A stretch of DNA of 64,000 nucleotides from Phycisphaera sp. (GCA_020639255.1 JACKGZ010000001.1:706712-770711); one strand, 5' to 3'; counted from the stretch's first letter, positions 1-9,522 are shown. Made by a program: numbers and translations. The notes: generated from the sequence alone by a model not told the origin.

Positions 1-270
1 CCTCGGATGAGCGGCTTTCAGGTGTGCGAGAAGCTCAAGAAAGACCCGGCGACGTCGGCGGTGCCGATCGTGATGGTGACGGCGCTCAACGAGATCTCGG
101 ATGTCGAGCGGGCGATCGAGGCCGGGGCGGATGACTTCCTGACCAAGCCGGTGCAGCGGCTGGAGCTGCTTGCTCGCGTGAAATCACAGATCAATGTGCA
201 GCAGATCCGCCGCCGGCTTGAGCTTGCCATTCGCAGGCTGCGCGAACTGGATCAGGGCGCAGCGAACTGA
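1..270 (+). CDS. Response regulator receiver domain, 3' part only
   Basis: C-terminal part of a CheY-like receiver; the gene begins before the window. The reading frame is open from base 1 and encodes a loop of the form PRMSGF, which normally follows the phospho-acceptor Asp; that Asp lies outside. Visible are VPIVMVTAL with the conserved Thr, and DDFLTKPV with the conserved Lys, followed by the last helix. After the receiver the protein has only a short basic helix with several Arg and ends, so no output domain follows. It may be a single-domain regulator or the end of a larger signalling protein. The next gene is convergent, 26 bp away. Confidence 0.85.
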   Translation, partial: PRMSGFQVCEKLKKDPATSAVPIVMVTALNEISDVERAIEAGADDFLTKPVQRLELLARVKSQINVQQIRRRLELAIRRLRELDQGAAN

Positions 271-296
271 TCCAAGTATCTGAAGCTCTAGCTACA

Positions 297-1949
297 TCAT
301 GGGCATGCGTTGTTGAACGCGGCGACCCATGCTGAGAAGTCGGCGGGTGTGACGCTGCCGTCCTGGTTGACGTCGGCGAGCGGGTTGTTCGCGTTGAAGT
401 TGGCGACCCATGCCGAGAAGTCGGCGGGGGTGACGATGCCGTCGTTGTTTTGGTCGCCGTAGCCGATGGTCGTGAATGTCGCGACGCTCGGCGTGGATTC
501 GGTGTAGCCGTTGGCGTTGTGGGCGCGGACCTGCCAGTAGTAATGCGTGCAGGTGTTCAGGCCGAAGACGATGGCCGAGGTCGATGGCAGCGGGCTGGTG
601 GTGTAGACGACATTGGTGAGGCCCGGATCGGTGGCGACGATGATCTCGTAGAAATCGGCGTCGTCGGCGGCCTGCCATGTTGTGAGCACTGAGGTTGCAA
701 CCTTTGTGGCACCGTCGGCGGGGGTGAGGAGATTGAACTCGCCGGGCGTGGGTGCCGAGCCGAGCGGGACGATGAAGTCGGCGATCACGGGGAAGTGATC
801 CGATGCGAAGGTGCTGGTGACGGCGCCATTCTGCGCGGGCGGGAAGCCGAAGTTGGCGATCTCGGGCGGCATGCTGCCGAGGGGCACTTCGGCGCTCTGG
901 AAGATGAACGAGCGTCTGCGTGTGGCGATGGTGTCCTGCCAGATGATGGAGTCGAGTTTGCTCGAGCCCTGCGTGTCGGGGTCGCCTGAGAAGAACTCGG
1001 TGGACGCGTCGTAGATGCCGTCAGAGCCGTCGGTATCGACACCGGTCGTGGAGTCGCCCTGCGTCGGGCCGTAAGCCATCCAGAACGCGGGTCCGTTGCG
1101 GCCGTTGGTTTCTTCGTCTTCGTTGAGGTCACCGCCCATGATGACGGGTGTGTTGGCGTCGAGGAGCGAGGTCGCGATGGGTATGTCGCTGACGGCGTTC
1201 TCGGGGTCGACGTTGCCTGTGCCGTTGCCGTTGTACCAGTATCGCACGAAGTACCAGATGTTCTGTGCGGCGTCGAGTCGCTGGCTGAAGTCGCCGGAGG
1301 TTCCGCCGGCTTTGAGATGTCCGTTCCCGATGACGAGGTCGCCGACGTAGGTTTCGTTGGGGAGATCGATCTCGGCGAACTGGAAGCCGCGGATGCCGCC
1401 GGTGCCGCCGTCGATTGGTGTGGCGTTCGAACCGACGGTGAAGTTGCTGTAGGTTGAGCGGTTGTCGCCGTTGAGATCGAGGAACGGCCATCGGCTGAGG
1501 ATGATGTTACGGTTGAAGCCGTCGTCGATCGTGCTCACGAACACGAACGGGAGGTCGTAGCTCGGTGCGTACTGCTGGACGAATTCGGCGACCGACCCGC
1601 CGTTGAAGGGGTCGGATCCGCCGTGGAGGAAGAGGTCGACGACGGTGGTCATGTTGGCGACCGAGTCAACGCCCGAGCCTGTGCCGTTGCCGGCGTTGTC
1701 TCCCGCTTCCTGGATGATGAGGACGTCGGGTTTCATCGCTGCGGTGATCCGTGCGAGCGCCGCCCATGATCCCGTCGCCGATGTTTTGTTGGCGGTTCTG
1801 CAGATGCCGTCTTCGACGTTCCAGGTCATCACACGGATGTCGGTCGCGTCGGTTTTACCCCACATCGCATTCGCCGGATCCCACTGTGCGTTCGCAGCAG
1901 GGATAAGAGCTGTAGTGAGAATGCAAGCGGTGGCGATGCGGGTCAACAT
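297..1949 (-). CDS. Secreted endonuclease/exonuclease/phosphatase-family protein with fibronectin-type and dockerin-like domains
   Basis: 550 aa. A signal peptide ends near residue 21 (Ala-rich, ...PAANAQ). Residues about 35-400 form an EEP (DNase I-like) domain: RVMTWNVEDG at its start, VLIIQEAGD (metal-binding Glu), GNGHLKAG, GGDLNEDEE and SDHFPVIADF with the terminal His. The metal and catalytic positions of the fold are therefore present. A fibronectin type III-like segment follows (about 405-495), and the last 55 residues are two dockerin-like repeats ending ...NNACP. Likely an exported, surface-anchored nuclease or phosphodiesterase; substrate unknown. The family also includes phospholipases C and inositol phosphatases, so nuclease is only one option. 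Confidence 0.85.
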   Translation of the reverse strand: MLTRIATACILTTALIPAANAQWDPANAMWGKTDATDIRVMTWNVEDGICRTANKTSATGSWAALARITAAMKPDVLIIQEAGDNAGNGTGSGVDSVANMTTVVDLFLHGGSDPFNGGSVAEFVQQYAPSYDLPFVFVSTIDDGFNRNIILSRWPFLDLNGDNRSTYSNFTVGSNATPIDGGTGGIRGFQFAEIDLPNETYVGDLVIGNGHLKAGGTSGDFSQRLDAAQNIWYFVRYWYNGNGTGNVDPENAVSDIPIATSLLDANTPVIMGGDLNEDEETNGRNGPAFWMAYGPTQGDSTTGVDTDGSDGIYDASTEFFSGDPDTQGSSKLDSIIWQDTIATRRRSFIFQSAEVPLGSMPPEIANFGFPPAQNGAVTSTFASDHFPVIADFIVPLGSAPTPGEFNLLTPADGATKVATSVLTTWQAADDADFYEIIVATDPGLTNVVYTTSPLPSTSAIVFGLNTCTHYYWQVRAHNANGYTESTPSVATFTTIGYGDQNNDGIVTPADFSAWVANFNANNPLADVNQDGSVTPADFSAWVAAFNNACP

Positions 1950-2034
1950 GACTGGCTCCGGACGGGAATGGTTTGATCCATCACATGATGCAGCATCGGC
2001 TCGCCGGATGCAATGAGAATGGTTCGAACGAAAG

Positions 2035-2062
2035 CCCGCCCGCCCCTTTCGGGGCGGGCGGG
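2035..2062 (-). terminator. Strong GC hairpin after the 2088-4319 gene
   Basis: A perfect 12-bp stem with loop TTTC lies 25 bp past the stop of the upstream minus-strand gene. Read on the minus strand, the hairpin is followed by CTTTCGTTCG, a weak U-rich stretch. It separates two minus-strand dockerin genes and probably ends transcription of the first. Confidence 0.7.
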
Positions 2063-2087
2063 TGAGTGTTGGACGGACTGCCTTGTG

Positions 2088-4319
2088 TTAGTTCAGGCAG
2101 TGCGGGCCGTTGACGCCCAGGTTGAAGTTGGCAACCCAAGCCGAGAAGTCGGCGGGGGTGACCAGGCCGTCGAAGTTCTGGTCGGCTCGGTAATTCTGGG
2201 TGTTGAATGCCGAGACCCAAGCCGAGAAGTCGGCGGGTGTGACAACGCCGTCGTTGTTGACGTCGGCGCAGAGGCGGTTCATCTGGCCGGGGCACTCGTC
2301 GGGGATGCCGTCGGCGTTGCGGTCCTGCGAGGTGCCGTTGGCGATGTCGGTGGCATCGTCGACGCCGTTGTTGTTGCAGTCGGTGATGTTGCCGCCGCCG
2401 AGAGGGGCGATGTAGAAGAGGTAGTTGTAGCCTTCGTCGCCGGTGGCTTCGTCGAACTGGCCGTCGCTGTTGCTGTCATAGGTCATATCAGCCGAAACGA
2501 CGAGGCCGCCGAGGTTGCCCGGGTTGGCGGGGTTGGTGGGGTCTTCCTTGCCGGGGAAGCCGTCGAAGGTGGTGTTGTGCCCGAAGAAGGTGCCCGACGA
2601 GGTGGAGTTGCTGTCGGCGATCGAGAGGAACGTGACGACGTAGTTGAGGCCGTTGTTGGCCGAGGCGAAGACATCACCGGTCTGGATGAGCTTCTCGAGC
2701 GTGTAGCCGCCGGTGGCGGAGTCGTAGATGCCGCGGAAGAGCGCGGAGTCGAAGTCGTCGTCGATGCCACCGATCATCATGTCGGGGCCGTAGTCGTAGA
2801 AGGGTGCGATGAAGTAGATGTTGCCTGCGGCATCCATCGAGACACCGGAGATCGAGGGGCCGGCGATGCCGAAGACGGCGATCGCGGTGAGCTCACCGAT
2901 CTGAACGCCCGAGTCGTTGAAGACGGGCTTGCCGGTGCCGTTGTCACCGTTGACCCAGGCGGCGAGGTTCCACTCGGCGGTGCCGGCGGGATCGGCCGCA
3001 TCAAAGCGGAGGACCGAGATGCCCTGGATCGGAGCCTGAGCGCCACCGACACCGAAGGTGACGCCGGTGCAGTTGGCACACGCGATGTCGAAGACGGCGG
3101 CGGCGAGGACTTCACCGGTGACGGCGTCCTGGGAGACGGCGGCGGCACCGGACGGGCCGTTGAAGGCCATCTGGCTGCGGTAGTGGCGGAACTCGCCGTA
3201 GGGGGCGACGTAGCCGTCGATCGGGTCGGCGATCATGGTGGGGGCGGCGAAGTTGCCGACGGAAGCGGGCGATGCGTCTGCGTTGAGACCCATGACACCG
3301 AGGTAGATCGAGCTGGCGCCGGTGCGTCCGAGGAAGGCCGAGGTGGCGACGCCGCCGAGCGGGTTGATGGGCGAGTAGCCGTAGGTGCCGCGGTGGTCCG
3401 ACGAGTTGACGAGGCCCGGGAAGGTTGAGGTGCGCTGGGCCGCGGTGGTGGACGCGTAATCGTCGTACGCCATGTCACCGTTGAAGTTGGGGCCGAAGCC
3501 GACGGGGCCGCCGATGGCCTGCTCGATTTGGGTGCCCGGGCTGTGGACGGTGGGGGACGAGAGCAGGAGCGTCTCGGTCGTGCCGGCGTGCGAACCGCCC
3601 GATCCGCCGATGACGTTGAGGACGCCGTTGGTGCGGAGCTCGGCGTTGACGCGGAAGACGTTGTCGTCGAGGAGGTTGTTCGAGCCGGAGGCGTTGAAGT
3701 CGTCGGCACGGAACATGACATTCATGTTGGCGTCGACCACGCCCATGCCGAAGGCGCCGTTGTCGGTGTTCGCGGTGCTCGTGGGCTGGTTCACAGCGGC
3801 AACGATGCGGTTGACGTAGAGGGTCTCGGGAACTGCGGGATCGTACGAGACGAGGCCCGAGATGATGTTGTTGGCGGAGTTGCCGAACTCGGCGAATGCG
3901 ACGCCGACGCTCTTGAGACCGCTGGCAGGTGCGTTGACCGATCCGGGAGCGGTGTTGTTCTGCGGATTCACGCCCTGGCCCGGCATGGTCCAGGTGGAGT
4001 AGGCACCGGTGGTGAGCGAGTTGTCGACGATCGAGCGGCTCATGGCCTGGCCCGAGATGAGGTGGCTGAGGAATGCATCGACGGGCAGCGAGTCGCTGGC
4101 CTTGATGAGGGGCACGATGCCATAGGTGTTGCCGAGGCTCGAGGTGAAGGGCGTCAGCGTGGTGCTGAACTTGACGACCTGCGTGCCGGTGTTGTACGCA
4201 TCGAGCGCGTCGCCTGCGCCGGTGCTGGAAACGCTATCCTGAGCGAGCGCGGGGGTCGCGAGACCGGCGCAAGCGGCGAGGGTCATCAGACGGGCAATCT
4301 TCATTTTCTTAATCCCCAT
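2088..4319 (-). CDS. Secreted protein with GC-type dockerin-like C-terminus
   Basis: 743 aa. A short basic N-terminus and hydrophobic segment (LMTLAACAGLATPALA) form a signal peptide. The body (about 30-640) is rich in Gly, Asn, Ser and Asp and resembles beta-rich extracellular proteins; I recognise no catalytic motif. Around residue 650 there is an Asp-rich DCNNNGVDD...DRNADGIPDEC segment like a thrombospondin type 3 calcium-binding repeat. Two PADFSAWV dockerin-like repeats follow, ending GPHCLN. An alternative ATG at 4304 has GGGGA about 10 nt upstream and would give the more typical signal peptide start MKIARL. Likely surface or extracellular; function unknown. Confidence 0.8.
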   Translation of the reverse strand: MGIKKMKIARLMTLAACAGLATPALAQDSVSSTGAGDALDAYNTGTQVVKFSTTLTPFTSSLGNTYGIVPLIKASDSLPVDAFLSHLISGQAMSRSIVDNSLTTGAYSTWTMPGQGVNPQNNTAPGSVNAPASGLKSVGVAFAEFGNSANNIISGLVSYDPAVPETLYVNRIVAAVNQPTSTANTDNGAFGMGVVDANMNVMFRADDFNASGSNNLLDDNVFRVNAELRTNGVLNVIGGSGGSHAGTTETLLLSSPTVHSPGTQIEQAIGGPVGFGPNFNGDMAYDDYASTTAAQRTSTFPGLVNSSDHRGTYGYSPINPLGGVATSAFLGRTGASSIYLGVMGLNADASPASVGNFAAPTMIADPIDGYVAPYGEFRHYRSQMAFNGPSGAAAVSQDAVTGEVLAAAVFDIACANCTGVTFGVGGAQAPIQGISVLRFDAADPAGTAEWNLAAWVNGDNGTGKPVFNDSGVQIGELTAIAVFGIAGPSISGVSMDAAGNIYFIAPFYDYGPDMMIGGIDDDFDSALFRGIYDSATGGYTLEKLIQTGDVFASANNGLNYVVTFLSIADSNSTSSGTFFGHNTTFDGFPGKEDPTNPANPGNLGGLVVSADMTYDSNSDGQFDEATGDEGYNYLFYIAPLGGGNITDCNNNGVDDATDIANGTSQDRNADGIPDECPGQMNRLCADVNNDGVVTPADFSAWVSAFNTQNYRADQNFDGLVTPADFSAWVANFNLGVNGPHCLN

Positions 4320-4651
4320 TTTTGCGGACGAATGCCGCAGGTTCTCTCTCGACGAACTCTCTCATCGCCGCGCACTTCGATGTGCGAGCGAACGTGTATC
4401 GATGGCGCCTCGGTCCACAACGAATCGCAACGCCTCACCTGTGTATGCAGCGATAGCTCGCTGCCCACAAACCGCTGCCCTGAAAAGGGTTCCGGGCATG
4501 GTTGTGGCACGAATCTCCTCTGCTTTATGGTAGCTCAGGGTATCTGGTCGGGCTGTCAAGGTGCCATTTTTTGGCCATGAAGCTTTCGTTATGACCGGGC
4601 GCAGGGCGTCCGAGAATGTCGGTTATTCGCTTCGAATTGATCGGGGTTTGG
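4320..4651 (-). other. Intergenic region with two adjacent hairpins in a probable 5' leader
   Basis: No convincing gene. Upstream of the minus-strand 2088-4319 gene there is a perfect 7-bp inverted repeat at 4447-4464 (GCAGCGA/TCGCTGC). Next to it is a longer imperfect one at about 4462-4509, pairing TGCCCACAAACC with GGTTGTGGCA around an inner TGCCC/GGGCA stem. A TTGACA hexamer in minus-strand sense lies at 4554-4559 with no good -10 partner. This could be a long structured leader; no known riboswitch class was recognised. Confidence 0.35.
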
Positions 4652-5545
4652 TCATCGCATCGCCGCAGCGAGCTGGCCCGCGAGACCGGCATTCGAGACG
4701 GCCAAAGCGATATTGGCGTCGACCGTCCTGCCTGCCGACAGGCGATGAACCTCTGCAAGGAGTGCAGGAGTGGCGTCACGACCACCGGCTGATTTCACAC
4801 TGGGCAGATTGCGAGCCTCTTGAAGCCACTCGTCCCACTGATTCTGGGCGATTTCATCGGATTCCGGGATTGGGTTGGCGACGACGATGCCTCGTTTGTG
4901 ACGGGCGAGTTCAAAGGCGAGGTAGGCCGCGAGTTCGGTAGGGTTGTCGAATGTGGCGTCGACAGAGAGGTGTGTTTGGCGCTGGTAGAAGGCCGGGAAT
5001 ACATCGGTCCGGTAGCCGACAACCGGGATGCCCAGGGTTTCGAGCATCTCTCGGGTGGCTGGGATGTCGAGGATGTTCTTGCAGCCCGAGGTGACGACGG
5101 CGACGCGGTGGCGGGTGAGGGCGAAGAGATCGGCAGATATGTCAGGGGTGAGGTGGTAGTCCCTGTGGACGCCCCCGATGCCGCCGGTGGCGAAGACGCG
5201 GATGCCCGCGCGTTCGGCGAGTTCCATGGTGGTGCTGACGGTGGTGGCGCCGTGGGATCCGGTGAAGAGGGCATGCCCGAGGTTTGAGGTGTTGAGCTTG
5301 GGGACGCTCCCGGCGTCGGTGAGAAGCTTGAGTTCATCGCGTGTCATGCCGACGACGGGGGAACCGTGGACGACACCGACGAGGGCGGGGTTCGAGCCGG
5401 CTTCGGCGACGGCGTCATCGAGTTGGTCGGCGACGGTGAGGGCTTCTTCGGGCGGAAGGCCGTGGACGAGGAGTGTGGTTTCGAGCGCGACGGCCGGGGC
5501 TTTGGCTCGGTTGATGAGTCGGGTTGGTCGGTGCTGTTCTGGCAT
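4652..5545 (-). CDS. psuG: Pseudouridine-5'-phosphate glycosidase
   Basis: 297 aa, the usual family length. PsuG reversibly cleaves pseudouridine 5'-phosphate to uracil and ribose 5-phosphate, salvaging the modified nucleoside. Family landmarks are present: ALETTLLVHGLP near the N-terminus, GVVHGSPVVGM, SHGATTVSTTM, FATGGIGGVHR (metal and phosphate region), VTSGCKNILD with the catalytic Lys, and a C-terminal IVVANPIPE. The start chosen is ATG 5545; an in-frame GTG at 5557 is possible, and AGGAAG lies between the two candidate ribosome-binding distances. No pseudouridine kinase (psuK) is adjacent in the window. It is divergent from cstA across about 50 bp. Confidence 0.92.
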   Translation of the reverse strand: MPEQHRPTRLINRAKAPAVALETTLLVHGLPPEEALTVADQLDDAVAEAGSNPALVGVVHGSPVVGMTRDELKLLTDAGSVPKLNTSNLGHALFTGSHGATTVSTTMELAERAGIRVFATGGIGGVHRDYHLTPDISADLFALTRHRVAVVTSGCKNILDIPATREMLETLGIPVVGYRTDVFPAFYQRQTHLSVDATFDNPTELAAYLAFELARHKRGIVVANPIPESDEIAQNQWDEWLQEARNLPSVKSAGGRDATPALLAEVHRLSAGRTVDANIALAVSNAGLAGQLAAAMR

Positions 5546-5598
5546 GGATCGGCTCACTTCCTGTAGGCTCTTTTCCTTGGGATAGCCCGGGGGATCCT

Positions 5599-7428
5599 AT
5601 GGAGACGGTACTGATCGCGCTGGGTTCGATGGTGCTGTACGTGGTGGCGTACCGCACGTACGGGCGGTACCTGGGGCGGAGGGTGTTCCGGGTGGAGCCG
5701 GACCGCGTGCCGCCGTCGGTGGAGCGTGAGGACGGCGTCGACTTTGTGCCGAGCAAGCGGAGCCTGGTGTTCGGGCACCACTTCACTTCGATCGCGGGCA
5801 CGGGGCCGATCGTGGGGCCTGCCGTCGCGGTGGTGTGGGGCTGGGTGCCGGCGCTCTTGTGGGTGACGTTCGGCTCGATCTTCATCGGCGCGGTGCATGA
5901 CTTTGGTTCGCTGATCGTGTCGATGCGGCACCGCGGACGCACGATCGCGGATCTGGCGGGGGACGTGGTGAACCCGCGGGTGCGGCTGCTGTTTCTGTTA
6001 ATCGTGCTGGTCGCGCTGTGGATCGTGCTGGCGATCTTCGGACTCGTGATCGCGGTGGTGTTCGCTGTGTTCCCGTCGAGCGTCATGCCGGTGTGGCTTC
6101 AGATCCCGATCGCAGTCGGACTCGGTGTGTGGGTGCGTCGCGGCGGGAGTGTGATGATCGGGATGGCGGTGAGCGCGGTCCTGATGTACGCGACGATCGC
6201 GTGGTCGGCGGGCGTGGACTGGGCGAACGTGTGGGGGCCGGATATGCCGCTCTTACCGGCGGGGCTGACGAGTGTGATCTCGCCGGTTGCGTTCTGGACG
6301 CTGCTTCTGATGATGTATGTGTTTGTGGCGAGCGTGCTGCCCGTGCAGACGCTTCTGCAGCCGCGGGACTTTATCAACGCGGTGCAATTGCTCATTGCGA
6401 TGGCGTTGGTGACGGTTGGTTTGCTCGTGAGTCGCCCCGCGATCGTGGCGGACGCGGTGAATTTCTCGCCCGCGCCGGCGACGGAGGGCGCGGTGGTGCC
6501 CGGCTTTTTGCCCTTCCTGTTTGTGACGATCGCGTGCGGGGCGTGCAGCGGGTTTCACTGCCTGGTGGCGTCGGGGTGCTCGAGTCGGCAGCTCTCGAGC
6601 GAGCGCGATGCGCAGGCGATCGGGTACGGCTCGATGCTGACGGAGGGGTTCCTCGCAACGCTGGTCATTCTGGCCTGCGCGGCGGGGATCGGGATGTCGG
6701 CGGGCAAGGGTTTGAACCCGGCGACCGGCGCGGAGGTGTGGCATCAGTACTACGCGACGTGGGGCGGGGACAAAGGGCTTGGCGCGAAGCTGACGCCGTT
6801 TATTGAGGGCTCGGCGAACATGATCGAGTCGATCGGGCTCTCGCACGACTTCGCGATCGCGCTCATGGGCGTGTTCGTGGCGTCGTTCGCGGCGACCACG
6901 CTCGACAGCTCGACGCGTTTGCAGCGGTACATTATCGCTGAGCTCGCGGGCGGTGGGAAGGAGACGGGGGCGAAGGCTTTCCGGATCCCGGTGCTGACGA
7001 ACCGGTTCGTGGGCTCGGGCGTGGCGGTGGTGACGGCGCTTGCGCTCGCGCTCGGGGACGCTTTCACGAAGCAATCCGACGGCACGATGGTTGGGCTTGC
7101 GGGCGCGGGCAAGGGCGGGCTGATTCTGTGGCCGATCTTTGGGGCGACGAACCAGCTGCTGGCGGGGCTGGCGCTCCTGGTGGTGACAATCTGGCTCGTT
7201 CGGCAGAAGCGTCCCGCGTGGGTGACGGCGGTGCCGATGGTGTTCATGCTCGTGATGACGGGCTGGGCGAGCGTGGAGCTGATGCGAGGGTTCATGCGGC
7301 AGGACGGGAAGCTGCTGCTCACATGCGTGATGGCGATGATGTTTGTGTTCGAGGTGTGGATCGTGATCGAGGCGGCGGCGCTGGTCGTGCGTCAGCGGAG
7401 AGAACGCCGGCTGCTGGCGGGTGCGTGA
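5599..7428 (+). CDS. cstA: CstA-family carbon starvation transporter
   Basis: 609 aa inner-membrane protein with many hydrophobic helices. Family signatures: FGHHFTSIAGTGPIVGPA near residue 60, the HDFGSL segment, CSGFHCLVASG, and the ATTLDSSTRLQRYI motif of CstA proteins. CstA-family members import peptides or pyruvate during carbon limitation. The start is ATG 5599 (METVLIAL), preceded by GGGGGAT; a longer frame reaching back to 5524 has no good start and would overlap psuG. An exported M28 peptidase begins 14 bp after the stop, so the two are probably cotranscribed and may work together on peptides outside the cytoplasm. Confidence 0.9.
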   Translation: METVLIALGSMVLYVVAYRTYGRYLGRRVFRVEPDRVPPSVEREDGVDFVPSKRSLVFGHHFTSIAGTGPIVGPAVAVVWGWVPALLWVTFGSIFIGAVHDFGSLIVSMRHRGRTIADLAGDVVNPRVRLLFLLIVLVALWIVLAIFGLVIAVVFAVFPSSVMPVWLQIPIAVGLGVWVRRGGSVMIGMAVSAVLMYATIAWSAGVDWANVWGPDMPLLPAGLTSVISPVAFWTLLLMMYVFVASVLPVQTLLQPRDFINAVQLLIAMALVTVGLLVSRPAIVADAVNFSPAPATEGAVVPGFLPFLFVTIACGACSGFHCLVASGCSSRQLSSERDAQAIGYGSMLTEGFLATLVILACAAGIGMSAGKGLNPATGAEVWHQYYATWGGDKGLGAKLTPFIEGSANMIESIGLSHDFAIALMGVFVASFAATTLDSSTRLQRYIIAELAGGGKETGAKAFRIPVLTNRFVGSGVAVVTALALALGDAFTKQSDGTMVGLAGAGKGGLILWPIFGATNQLLAGLALLVVTIWLVRQKRPAWVTAVPMVFMLVMTGWASVELMRGFMRQDGKLLLTCVMAMMFVFEVWIVIEAAALVVRQRRERRLLAGA

Positions 7429-7442
7429 AGGGTGAATGTCTG

Positions 7443-9485
7443 ATGATGAAGCGACTGAATGTGCTCGTGAGTTCGTTTGTTGCGGGCGTGGCGATAGGGC
7501 AGCCGGCGATCGAGCCGGAGCACCTGTGGGCTTGGCCCGAGGGCGAGCGGGAGGCTTACGCGGCGTATGAGCGCGAGCTTCAGGCGATCCCGAGTGCCGA
7601 GCGATTGCGCCAGTGGCACGACATGACGGCCGGGCATGTGCACATCTCCGGGACCGAGGGCGACTGGACGACCATCGAACAGCTCGAGGAGGCATTCCGG
7701 GAGATGGGGCTCAGCGTCGAGCGGCACGAGTTCTGGGCGTACCTGTCGAAGCCGGTGGACGCGGGGCTCTGGATCGTGGAGCCCGCACTGGCGGAGCTCC
7801 CGATCTCGGAGACGGCGCTGGCGGGCGATCCGTACACGCTCGATGGCGTGCCGACGTTCGGGTTCAACGCGTACGCGGCGACGGGTGATGTGACGGGCGA
7901 AGTCGTCTATGCGAATCAGGGCACGAAGGAGGACTTCGAGAAGCTCAAGGAACTCGGCGTTGATTGCACGGGCAAGGTGGTGATCGCGCGGTACGGCGGG
8001 AATTACCGCGGCTTCAAGGTGAAGTACGCGGAGGAGGCTGGCGCGGCGGGGCTGCTGATCTACACCGACCCGGCGGACTCGGGGTACATGAAAGGTATCT
8101 CGTATCCGGAGGGTGGCTGGCAGACGGAATCGTGCATCCAGCGTGGGTCGATCAAGACGACGCCCTGGCCGGGCGATCCGCTGACACCGTTTGCGGAGGC
8201 GACCGAAGACGCCGAGCGTTTGGATCCGGGCGAAGCGGGTTTGCCGACGATCCCGGTGCAACCGATCGGGTGGGCGGCGGCTCGGGCGATCATGGAGAAG
8301 ATGCACGGGGAGTTCGTGCCGGGCGGCTGGCAGGGCGGATTGCCGCTGGCGTATCGCCTGACGAGCGAGGGCGGCGTCAAGGTGCGCCTCAAGATCGAAC
8401 AGGAGCGGAGGCTCGTGAAGTCGGCCAACGTGATCGCGACGCTTGAGGGCGCTGTGTGGCCCGATGAGAAGGTGATCGTTGGGTGTCACCACGACTCATG
8501 GGGCTACGGCGCGAGCGACGCGACGAGCGGGATGATCGCGCTCCTGGAGAGTGCACGGAGCTTCTCAGAGATGGCCAAGGCGGGGCAGCGGCCCGCGCGG
8601 TCGATCGTGTTCTGCGGCTGGGGTGCGGAGGAGCAGGGAATCATCGGGTCGGTCGAGTGGGTCGAAGCGAACCGGGAGATGCTCGAGAATACGGCGGTGG
8701 CGTACATCAACCTTGATATGGCGTCGATGGGGCCGCAGTTTGGGTCGAGCGCTTCGCCAAGCCTCAAGCGGCTGATCTTGGAGGCGGCAAGGTCCGTGCC
8801 ACAGGCGAGGGAGCCAGAGAAGAGCGTGTACGACGAGTGGTTCGCGAGGTCGCAGGATAAAGAGGTTGCGGGCGAGCCGGCGATCGGGTGGCTCGGCGGC
8901 GGGAGCGACCACATCGGGTTCGTGTGCCATGTGGGCGTGGCGTCGGCGGCGCTGAGCGGGGGCGGGAGCCCGGGGACGGCGTACCACACGGCTCGTGACA
9001 CGCTGACGTGGTACCGGCAGGTCGTGGGGGAGGATTACGAGCCGGCGCTGATGATCGCGCGGATGACGAACGCGGTGATGTCGAGGTTGGCCAACGCGCC
9101 GGTGCCGCCATTGGAATTCTCACGCTATTCCGGACTGATATTAGGGCAACTCGGCAAGATCAATGAGGAACTCGAGACGAAGTCTTTGGATATCGACGTC
9201 ACAATCCACTTGCTGGTGGATGCTTCCCTTCACATCCAACCGATTCGTGATGATAACGCGGGGCTGACTACAGCTGATGTATTGGCCATGCAAAGAAAGG
9301 TGCTCAGCAGAGAGGGACGGGGCAGCCGTCCTTGGTATCGCAATCTACTCGTCGCACCAGATCCGACAAGCGGGTACGGGTCGCAGACCTTGCCGATGGT
9401 CCGAGAGGCGCTCGAAACAGGAGACGACGAGATGCTTGAGGAAGTTCTCGCGGAGCTTCTGGCCCTCGCATTTCCTAACCTATGA
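7443..9485 (+). CDS. Exported M28-family metallopeptidase (glutamate carboxypeptidase II-like)
   Basis: 680 aa with a short N-terminal signal-like segment (MMKRLNVLVSSFVAGVAIG). A PA-like insert (about 130-330) is followed by the M28 catalytic core. All five expected di-zinc ligands are visible: His in VGCHHDSWG, Asp in YGASDATSG, the Glu pair in GAEEQG (catalytic base plus ligand), Asp in YINLDMA, and His in TAYHTARD. The last 120 residues match the transferrin-receptor-like dimerisation domain. The arrangement matches glutamate carboxypeptidase II and related carboxypeptidases. It follows cstA by 14 bp, suggesting hydrolysis of peptides for uptake. ATG 7443 or 7446 are both possible starts. 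Confidence 0.88.
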   Translation: MMKRLNVLVSSFVAGVAIGQPAIEPEHLWAWPEGEREAYAAYERELQAIPSAERLRQWHDMTAGHVHISGTEGDWTTIEQLEEAFREMGLSVERHEFWAYLSKPVDAGLWIVEPALAELPISETALAGDPYTLDGVPTFGFNAYAATGDVTGEVVYANQGTKEDFEKLKELGVDCTGKVVIARYGGNYRGFKVKYAEEAGAAGLLIYTDPADSGYMKGISYPEGGWQTESCIQRGSIKTTPWPGDPLTPFAEATEDAERLDPGEAGLPTIPVQPIGWAAARAIMEKMHGEFVPGGWQGGLPLAYRLTSEGGVKVRLKIEQERRLVKSANVIATLEGAVWPDEKVIVGCHHDSWGYGASDATSGMIALLESARSFSEMAKAGQRPARSIVFCGWGAEEQGIIGSVEWVEANREMLENTAVAYINLDMASMGPQFGSSASPSLKRLILEAARSVPQAREPEKSVYDEWFARSQDKEVAGEPAIGWLGGGSDHIGFVCHVGVASAALSGGGSPGTAYHTARDTLTWYRQVVGEDYEPALMIARMTNAVMSRLANAPVPPLEFSRYSGLILGQLGKINEELETKSLDIDVTIHLLVDASLHIQPIRDDNAGLTTADVLAMQRKVLSREGRGSRPWYRNLLVAPDPTSGYGSQTLPMVREALETGDDEMLEEVLAELLALAFPNL

Positions 9486-9492
9486 AAAAGAC

Positions 9493-9522
9493 AACGGGCC
9501 GACCTGTGGAGGTCGGCCCGTT
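9493..9522 (-). terminator. Rho-independent terminator of the HU-like gene
   Basis: A perfect 13-bp stem with a 4-nt loop sits between the converging M28 peptidase and HU-like genes. On the minus strand it is followed by GTCTTTTTCA, a good U-tract, so it serves the HU-like gene. On the plus strand there is no T run, though the hairpin could still slow transcription coming from the peptidase gene. Confidence 0.85.

Noticed and set aside
2013..3428. 471-codon plus-strand open frame
   Set aside because: Antisense to the dockerin protein gene, Val/Gly/Glu/Asp-rich random composition; no signal, motif or plausible start.
6253..7695. 480-codon minus-strand open frame
   Set aside because: Antisense to cstA and the peptidase; Arg/His/Pro-rich without motifs.
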